A stretch of DNA of 18,533 nucleotides from Candidatus Thorarchaeota archaeon (GTDB lineage: Archaea > Asgardarchaeota > Thorarchaeia > Thorarchaeales > Thorarchaeaceae): NCBI GenBank assembly GCA_030638785.1, contig DAOWDY010000055.1, positions 1-18,533 of the forward strand, in the 5' to 3' direction. A model generated the notes under the pieces. It searched no databases. It was not told the origin of the DNA and worked only from the letters and a program-made list of their open reading frames with translations. A program made the translations under genes and the position numbers. Position 1 is the stretch's first letter; every line of letters starts with the position of its first letter. Shown here piece after piece: positions 13,623-18,533 of the stretch.

Positions 13623-14558
13623 CTACCAGATCTCTGCAACTTTTTCATCACGTTCTACAAGGTCACGATACAATACAGCGTAGAATATGGATGTTATTGG
13701 TGAAGTTATGATAGTAATGATCCCTGTTATAGCAGCAAGGAGCAGAAGTCCCGTCAGAGGACTCGTGAGACCAAGTAAATAAGCTGGTACAGTTGCTATG
13801 CCCACGAAACCTCCTACTATACCGACCACAAGTCCCAAGAGAAGTGTCCCAGCAAAGATATGCCAGAATTGACCTGAGGTGAGACCATATGCCCGTTTTA
13901 GTGTATCAATCACAGAGTGATCTTCAGCAATCACTACCGCAGATGCGGGAGCAAACCTGATTATCAGATATAGGCCTATGGGGAGTCCAATGTACAAGAG
14001 TAACCCGCCATACAATATCAACATGAAATCAAGTGTTAATGCGCCCTGTATCATTAGAATTAGAGCTGGCAACATACATGCTATCAAGATAAATGATACT
14101 AGGAATTGCACCAAGATGATTTTGACAATCCGACCAAACGCAAATGAAATGCTCTCGCGCCATTCGCCCATCTCAGGAGCGCCGTAATTATCTAATGCTA
14201 GTTTGATTACAGCACCAGTTACAATTGCAGAAACAACAATCCCAACAAACATCAAAGGCAATGTCACAATAAGATAAATTGGATCTGTAGTAGCCGAAAA
14301 GAGAGACAACAGAATTGTGAATGAATCTGTTCCGAATGAACCAATGGCTGCAAGAGCTAGTGGGCCATATATTATCCAGAGCACAGTTACCTGAATTGCT
14401 ACGTTGATCAGTATAGGAATGCATGCAATCAGCATATACGGAACTAATTTTCTACCCCAGAGGGAGAATGTTCTACTCACTAATCCTGTCCAGCTTACCC
14501 TAAAATGAGCACCACCTTGAGGAGCTTGTTCAAAGTCAGGACCTTCATCAAATGCCAT
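13623..14558 (-). CDS. Polytopic (about 6-TM) membrane protein, GPDPase-membrane-domain-like
   Basis: 311 residues. Start ATG at 14558 with a strong AAGGAGG nine bases upstream (14568-14574). A hydrophilic N-terminus leads into FRVSWTGLVSRTFSLWGRKL, then about six long hydrophobic segments. The phrase SVIDTLKRAYGLTSGQFWHIFAG matches the pattern seen in DUF/GPDPase_memb-type proteins (alkRSwxLtxGxfw). Function unknown; some relatives are fused to phosphodiesterases, but no enzyme domain is present here. It is divergent from the dUTPase gene, and the 126-bp gap must hold both promoters. Confidence 0.75.
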   Translation of the reverse strand: MAFDEGPDFEQAPQGGAHFRVSWTGLVSRTFSLWGRKLVPYMLIACIPILINVAIQVTVLWIIYGPLALAAIGSFGTDSFTILLSLFSATTDPIYLIVTLPLMFVGIVVSAIVTGAVIKLALDNYGAPEMGEWRESISFAFGRIVKIILVQFLVSFILIACMLPALILMIQGALTLDFMLILYGGLLLYIGLPIGLYLIIRFAPASAVVIAEDHSVIDTLKRAYGLTSGQFWHIFAGTLLLGLVVGIVGGFVGIATVPAYLLGLTSPLTGLLLLAAITGIITIITSPITSIFYAVLYRDLVERDEKVAEIW

Positions 14559-14684
14559 TTTTTTTCCTCCTTAGAATTACGAAACTTTACCTATTCATCA
14601 GCTTGATTTCTTATAATGCATTGCAAAATTAGAGCAAGCTCTATATCATTCGGCTACTGTGATAGAGAATAAGGAGTATTGAAT

Positions 14685-15128
14685 ATGAACGACCCTGGTA
14701 TTACTGTCAAAGTAAAGAAACTCCATGCAGATGCAACAATCCCCCATCGGGCAAAGCCAGGTGATGTGGCGTTTGATTTGTACTCAGTTGAGGATTACCT
14801 TCTAGGACCAGAATCACGGGAGTCTGTTAATACTGGTATCGCCATACAGATACCGGAAGGATATGAAGGTCAAGTGAGGCCGCGAAGCGGGTTGGCTATG
14901 AAACAGGGAATTACTGTAGTCAACTCCCCAGGTACTATCGATAGCGGATATCGAGGAGAAGTAGTTGTAATCCTTCACAATCTTGGAAAGGCTGGATTCT
15001 TCATCAAGAAGGGGATGAGAATAGCGCAACTGGCTATCCGCCCAGTTCCGGAAGTGAAGTTTGAAGAGGTTGAGGAGCTAGAGGAGTCAGAAAGGGGAGC
15101 GGGTGGTTTCGGTAGTACCGGCGTATGA
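14685..15128 (+). CDS. dut: dUTP diphosphatase (trimeric dUTPase)
   Basis: 147 residues from the ATG at 14685, which lies 8 nt after AAGGAG; a TTG at 14679 is too close to that site. All five motifs of trimeric dUTPases are present in order: GDVAFDLYS (about 26-34), PRSGLA (66-71), GTIDSGYRGEV (83-93, with catalytic Asp86), RIAQLAIRP (112-120) and the C-terminal glycine-rich arm RGAGGFGSTG (137-146). The full arm favours dUTPase over dCTP deaminase, whose relatives share the fold. It converts dUTP to dUMP and pyrophosphate, keeping uracil out of DNA and feeding dTMP synthesis. It acts as a cytosolic homotrimer in this family. Confidence 0.95.
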   Translation: MNDPGITVKVKKLHADATIPHRAKPGDVAFDLYSVEDYLLGPESRESVNTGIAIQIPEGYEGQVRPRSGLAMKQGITVVNSPGTIDSGYRGEVVVILHNLGKAGFFIKKGMRIAQLAIRPVPEVKFEEVEELEESERGAGGFGSTGV

Positions 15129-15193
15129 TTTTCAGCAATGTACTAATACTGGCACTCGGTCTACACTGAGTTTGAAGCTATTGAGGCCGTTCT

Positions 15194-16402
15194 ATGACAG
15201 ACTATGACATTATTGTTGTTGGCGGTGGTCCCGCTGGATCAACTGCTGCCAGACGTGCGGTGCAGCAGGGATTGAGTGTTTTACTTCTTGACAAAGAGCA
15301 CTTTCCTCGCGTAAAACCCTGTGGGGGAGGTTTCACTGATCATGTAGAGAATGCTCTGGACTTTAGCATTGAAGAGGTAATCCAACGACGCGTATATGGA
15401 CAGACTATCTTCTCTCCGTCAGGAATAGTAGTCGACTGTGTCAGACCTGAGCCCTCCGGCTCAATGGTGATGCGTACAGAATTCGACCATCTTCTCCTCA
15501 ATAAAGCAGAAGAGGCTGGAGCAGAGGTGAAACAGGGAGAGAGAGTTGTCAAGGCATCAGATGAAGGGAATCAAGTCATAGTAAGTACAGACTCTAACAC
15601 CTACACAGGAAAGTACCTCGTGGGCGCAGATGGTATCAATAGCGTTGTCGCAAAAAGTTTAGGTTTCTACAAAGGATGGCTTAAGGACAGCGCTGCGGTT
15701 TGTGTCGAGGTCGAGGCAGAGGTAGGAGAAGAGGCGGTAAAGAGAATCTGTGGTGTACCACATCATGAGGAAGGAGTATCGATTCATATCTACTTTGGAC
15801 CAGTACCTTACGGATATGCATGGTGTTTCCCCAAACGCTCTATACTTAGTTTCGGAGCAGGCTGTCGACAAGATAAGGTACAGAATCTTCGAGGGCAATT
15901 TGATGAGTGGTTTGACAAGTTCAAGAAGACCCACAATATCGACCCCCAGATTGTATCAGATACAAGCGCCCGTGTACCCTTCAAAGAGGCCGCTAAAACT
16001 ACAGTCAAGGGTCGAACCATTCTGGTTGGAGATGCTGCGGGATTTGTGAACCCCTATGACGCAGAGGGAGTTATGATGGCTGTCAAGTCAGGTATCATTG
16101 CAGCACCCGTTCTAAAAGAGGCTGTAGAAGCATCGAATCCGGTAATTATGAAGAAGTATGAGAAGGCGTGGAAGGCAGAGTTCAATAATACTCTGAAAGT
16201 TGGAAAGAAGGTCGCAAAGCTTCTCTTCAAGAGCGAGAAGAATATGGAAACTATCTGCAGACTTGGAGCAAAGGATCCGGTCATGAACGATGTTATGTAC
16301 AAGATGATTGCAGGACTTGAGAATTACAAAACGCTCTATAGAACCATGATTAAAAGAATCCTTACCAAGCATCCTAAAGCAGGGCTGTCATTGTATACAT
16401 GA
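15194..16402 (+). CDS. Geranylgeranyl reductase family FAD-dependent oxidoreductase
   Basis: 402 residues, of usual length for the family. N-terminal FAD-binding GGGPAG (residues 10-15) in VVGGGPAGSTAARRA; PRVKPCGGG (38-46) with the conserved Cys43; GADG (144-147); the PYGYAWCFPK strand (205-214) near the active site; and GDAAGFVNPYDAEGV (279-293), which binds the FAD ribityl and pyrophosphate. Family members saturate the isoprenoid chains of archaeal membrane lipids (digeranylgeranylglycerophospholipid reductase) or of related prenyl compounds; archaea often carry several paralogues, so the exact substrate is not settled. The ATG at 15194 has GAGG about 10 nt upstream. It is convergent with the next gene, with stop codons 2 nt apart. 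Confidence 0.9.
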   Translation: MTDYDIIVVGGGPAGSTAARRAVQQGLSVLLLDKEHFPRVKPCGGGFTDHVENALDFSIEEVIQRRVYGQTIFSPSGIVVDCVRPEPSGSMVMRTEFDHLLLNKAEEAGAEVKQGERVVKASDEGNQVIVSTDSNTYTGKYLVGADGINSVVAKSLGFYKGWLKDSAAVCVEVEAEVGEEAVKRICGVPHHEEGVSIHIYFGPVPYGYAWCFPKRSILSFGAGCRQDKVQNLRGQFDEWFDKFKKTHNIDPQIVSDTSARVPFKEAAKTTVKGRTILVGDAAGFVNPYDAEGVMMAVKSGIIAAPVLKEAVEASNPVIMKKYEKAWKAEFNNTLKVGKKVAKLLFKSEKNMETICRLGAKDPVMNDVMYKMIAGLENYKTLYRTMIKRILTKHPKAGLSLYT

Positions 16403-16404
16403 TT

Positions 16405-16722
16405 TCAATGGCATTCTGAACCTGCCTCAACGATGATCTGTATGAGCATATCTAATAGAGGTCCATCTTCGTGAATGACCGGAGTAAAATACTTGTTACC
16501 GGCATGGAGTGCAATCACATTCAATCGATCCCTACAAACTGTTAGTAAAATCCTGACTGCCTCTGGCGTCCAATGCGTGACATCGATAATTCCTGCGAGA
16601 GTCATTGATCCAACAAACTCTTCGAATTGGTTTGCCATCAGCTCGCCTTTGACGAATCTACCTATGTTCTCAAGCCTCGCATAACCTGCTTCTGATTCGA
16701 CCTCAGATGGTTCAAGTGCCAT
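16405..16722 (-). CDS. Small hypothetical protein (105 aa)
   Basis: Soluble, mixed alpha/beta by eye: an acidic N-terminus, then FEEFVGSMTLAGIIDVTHWTP, VRILLTVCRDRLNVIALHAG and LLDMLIQIIVEAGSECH. No family is recognised. Support for coding: TTTAATAG (minus strand) lies about 24 nt before the ATG, the 2-nt convergent spacing with the reductase gene is tight, and the composition is protein-like. The overlapping plus-strand frame is shorter and unlikely. Confidence 0.6.
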   Translation of the reverse strand: MALEPSEVESEAGYARLENIGRFVKGELMANQFEEFVGSMTLAGIIDVTHWTPEAVRILLTVCRDRLNVIALHAGNKYFTPVIHEDGPLLDMLIQIIVEAGSECH

Positions 16723-16761
16723 ATGTATTTGTAATTACGGATTCTATTAAACACCACAAAA

Positions 16762-16974
16762 TCATGCAGTCCTAAATTGCGAGGGAGAACACTTGATGTC
16801 CTCACCTCTTGATCTCCAGTAGACAACCCAAGTACCCTCAGCAGTTCGTGAAATATGCACATGGTTGTCAATGCTTAGCTTCTTTGCCTGACGTATTGCC
16901 TCAGGGCTGTGTTCATATACACCGTTCAGCCTGTACACTTTCCCCCCCAACAATCTCCATTTTTCTACCTTCAT
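16762..16974 (-). CDS. Small hypothetical protein (70 aa)
   Basis: 70 residues with an ordered beta-alpha-beta look: WRLLGGKVYRLNG, the helix SPEAIRQAKKLSI, then VHISRTAEGTWVVYWRSRG and a short tail. Weakly reminiscent of small DUF2188-type single-domain proteins, but this is not firm. Its ATG immediately follows a TATA-like stretch, so the promoter is probably the AT-rich ATTATTAG about 22 nt upstream. Confidence 0.55.
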   Translation of the reverse strand: MKVEKWRLLGGKVYRLNGVYEHSPEAIRQAKKLSIDNHVHISRTAEGTWVVYWRSRGEDIKCSPSQFRTA

Positions 16975-17030
16975 ATAAAATCGTGTTGAGTTTGCCTAAT
17001 AATCCCACACACTTTCTGGTAATGTCGGAA

Positions 17031-17038
17031 TCTTTTTA
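17031..17038 (+). promoter_or_regulatory. TATA box of tRNA-Val
   Basis: CTTTTTAA centred about 32 nt upstream of the mature 5' end at 17067, at the same spacing as for tRNA-Phe. Confidence 0.55.
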
Positions 17039-17066
17039 ATCGGAAGAGCCCCGAGGCACTTTGCAT

Positions 17067-17204
17067 GGGCCGCTGGTCTAGCCCGGCTATGATCCCGTTA
17101 TTCAAACGAGGTCGCCGACTGATCCCGCATTGACATTTGTTCACGATTTCCGGGGGCAATTAAAAGTGCGGGGATCGCTGGTTCAAATCCGGCGCGGCCC
17201 ACCA
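17067..17204 (+). tRNA. tRNA-Val(GAC) with two introns
   Basis: Acceptor GGGCCGC pairs with GCGGCCC; D-arm TGGTCTAGCCCGGCTATGAT is of valine type; anticodon stem CCGCA (17125-17129) pairs with TGCGG (17167-17171); loop TTGACA gives anticodon GAC at 17132-17134; T-arm GCTGG-TTCAAAT-CCGGC; A and encoded CCA. A canonical intron of about 30 nt follows position 37 (17136-17165). A second 30-nt insertion lies at the D-stem/anticodon-stem junction, between direct repeats of GATCCCG (17091-17097 and 17121-17127). Removing both leaves 78 nt. Exact splice points remain to be checked against a bulge-helix-bulge fold. Confidence 0.9.
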
Positions 17205-17207
17205 TTG

Positions 17208-17212
17208 TTTTT
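17208..17212 (+). terminator. Possible T-run terminator after tRNA-Val
   Basis: TTTTT four bases after the CCA end, the usual form of archaeal intrinsic termination. Short, so uncertain. Confidence 0.35.
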
Positions 17213-17235
17213 CCGTTATATTCCCACAGTTTACA

Positions 17236-18252
17236 CTAGGAGTCTATTCCTTTTGTTCTGAAGAGCGCAAAGATTATGACTAGTACCATGATGCCAACTA
17301 CTGCAATTATGGGATAGAGCCACAAGTCTGAGGGGGTAGTAGGTTGCGTTGTGGTCGTGGTTGTAGTTGTTGTGGTTGTTGTAGACGTTGCAGTTGTAGT
17401 AGAGGTTTCAGTCGTGGTTGTCGTGGTCGTTGTAGTTGTTGTAGTTGTTGTGGTGGTTGTCAGGGCTTCAGTCACTGTGACATTTACCGAGTCTTCGGCC
17501 CAATAACCATCGGTATCATTGACTACAATATGGTAATAGTACTCACCTTCCAAAAGAACGGATAAGTTGCATACAATTGGTACTTCTGAAATCCAAGTTC
17601 CAGTATCAATAAGCTCTCCATCTCGCGTTATGTTATAGGAGTCAGGATTGTCGTCAAATCCTTTCCATTGAATGAGATAACCCGTTGCTCCCTCTCTGAA
17701 GGTCTTATCAGCTGGTTTGTTCAATCGTGGTATTGGATTAAGAGAAGCAGTTTCCTTGATTTTGACTCTGGCTTGCAAGTCATTGTCACCACCAATGCTC
17801 CCTTCAGCATCATACCATGCGTCACTGTTAATTGGAGGATCGCGAGTGTAATTCACACGGCCCAGATAATCATCAAGAACCTCATCCGACTCCCATACAT
17901 CAACACGAATTGTATAGTTTTTGCGACGACCAGTGAAGAGCACCATATTCAGTGTGATTATATCCCCATCATGGATACCTGTGTATGTGGCGCTTTGTTT
18001 TACAGTTCCACCGTCGATGCTAGCTCTGACATAAATCTCAGCATCCAAGAAATCTCGGTCTTCAATAACATGTACTTTTGCTATTGTGATGTTGACATTA
18101 TAGAAGCTATCAGAAGTAGCAAAGTCATCAATCATAGAAAGTTCTGTATCGTGGTAGTTGTACGTATATAGTGGGGCTGAAAGTGAGATGATTAGAGAAA
18201 TGAGCAGTAACACCATCACTCGATGTTTACTTATTCGTACAACTCGTGGCAA
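17236..18252 (-). CDS. Secreted surface protein with Thr-rich stalk and C-terminal anchor
   Basis: 338 residues. The start is probably the TTG at 18252, preceded by AAGGAGG about 11 nt upstream; an internal ATG at residue 13 is an alternative. Signal peptide at about residues 12-31. The ectodomain has a C2-like or jelly-roll-like beta pattern (NITIAKVHVIEDRDFLDAEI, YTIRVDVWESDEVLDDYLG), then an Ig/FN3-like segment (YLIQWKGFDDNPDSYNITRDG to YYYHIVVNDTDGYW). It is followed by an almost pure Thr tract (about residues 265-310), a likely O-glycosylated stalk, and a membrane helix (about 314-332). Potential N-glycosylation sites (NIT, NYT, NVT, NLS) are frequent. It is probably a cell-envelope protein; its ligand is unknown. 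Confidence 0.8.
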   Translation of the reverse strand: MPRVVRISKHRVMVLLLISLIISLSAPLYTYNYHDTELSMIDDFATSDSFYNVNITIAKVHVIEDRDFLDAEIYVRASIDGGTVKQSATYTGIHDGDIITLNMVLFTGRRKNYTIRVDVWESDEVLDDYLGRVNYTRDPPINSDAWYDAEGSIGGDNDLQARVKIKETASLNPIPRLNKPADKTFREGATGYLIQWKGFDDNPDSYNITRDGELIDTGTWISEVPIVCNLSVLLEGEYYYHIVVNDTDGYWAEDSVNVTVTEALTTTTTTTTTTTTTTTTTETSTTTATSTTTTTTTTTTTTQPTTPSDLWLYPIIAVVGIMVLVIIFALFRTKGIDS

Positions 18253-18533
18253 TCAATCCAGCTCCTCCTTGGCTCTGCCATCTTTGTATCTTCACTAGTT
18301 AATGACTTAATGGTCCAAAAGGCCAATATGTTGTTGAACATAACCTATCTATTCAGTTTCTTAAAAGAGCATTGGTGGAAATGATTCTGCATCCCATTAT
18401 AATGGGCTGGTTCATTAAGAAGTAGCTAAAATCAGAATTCATGTTGTTTGGTATCTATCTGTAATGAGTCGATACTATTATCAAATGAGCGCCAAAATCA
18501 CTGATCGTGCAGGGAACTCCAGCCAAAAAATCC
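18253..18533. other. Noncoding right edge, upstream region of the Thr-rich protein gene
   Basis: No convincing gene was seen. CTTTTAAGA on the minus strand (about 18359-18367) could be a distant TATA box. The final 50 bases could read as the last codons of a minus-strand gene, but too little is present to judge. Confidence 0.4.

Noticed and set aside
15659..16372. Several minus-strand frames and one plus-strand frame inside the reductase gene
   Set aside because: They overlap a complete, well-conserved flavoprotein gene and show no family likeness or start signals.
17344..17565. Cys/Gly-rich plus-strand frame
   Set aside because: It is the antisense shadow of the Thr-codon tract and has no independent support.
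18484..18533. Possible end of a minus-strand gene at the right edge
   Set aside because: Only about 16 codons are visible; this is not enough to support coding.

Overview
The window looks like chromosomal DNA of an archaeon, most likely an Asgard archaeon of the Thorarchaeota type. Support for this: tRNAs with short introns, including introns outside the anticodon loop; genome-encoded CCA ends; TATA boxes about 25 nt upstream of probably leaderless starts, mixed with Shine-Dalgarno starts; a geranylgeranyl-reductase-family lipid enzyme; a longin/roadblock-like small protein; and several surface proteins with a signal peptide, beta-helix and C-terminal anchor. The phylum is an inference from style, not from a marker gene.

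Region 1 (about 992-9501) is the unusual part. An apparently intact, doubly intron-interrupted tRNA-Ala(GGC) gene lies at 5965-6102 on the minus strand. To its left, over 5 kb, are six more copies of the 3' part of the same tRNA (T-arm, acceptor strand, discriminator A, CCA), all in the same orientation and all ending at the CCA, but reaching different distances into the tRNA. To its right are two partial copies of its 5' side (promoter flank plus 5' half at 7692-7813; flank only at 9483-9501). Each interval between neighbouring copies holds exactly one protein gene, eight in all, in mixed orientation, often with only a few bases between stop codon and repeat. All eight products look exported or membrane-embedded: two paralogous 2-TM proteins with a Cys/His tail, two beta-helix surface proteins, two 4-TM proteins, a PepSY-like secreted protein and a membrane-anchored serine hydrolase. 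The layout resembles an integron-like array of single-gene cassettes, with tRNA-Ala pieces in the place of attachment sites. No recombinase is encoded in the window. A truncated amidohydrolase occupies the left edge and runs into the first tRNA fragment.

Region 2 (about 9604-18533) looks like ordinary chromosome: a HEAT-repeat protein with a Cys-rich tail, a secreted GH114/TM1410-type glycosidase, a methyltransferase, a 4-TM protein, tRNA-Phe(GAA), a longin-like protein, a 6-TM protein, dUTPase, a geranylgeranyl-reductase-family flavoprotein, two small proteins, a two-intron tRNA-Val(GAC), and a Thr-rich anchored surface protein. No CRISPR array, rRNA or insertion sequence was seen.
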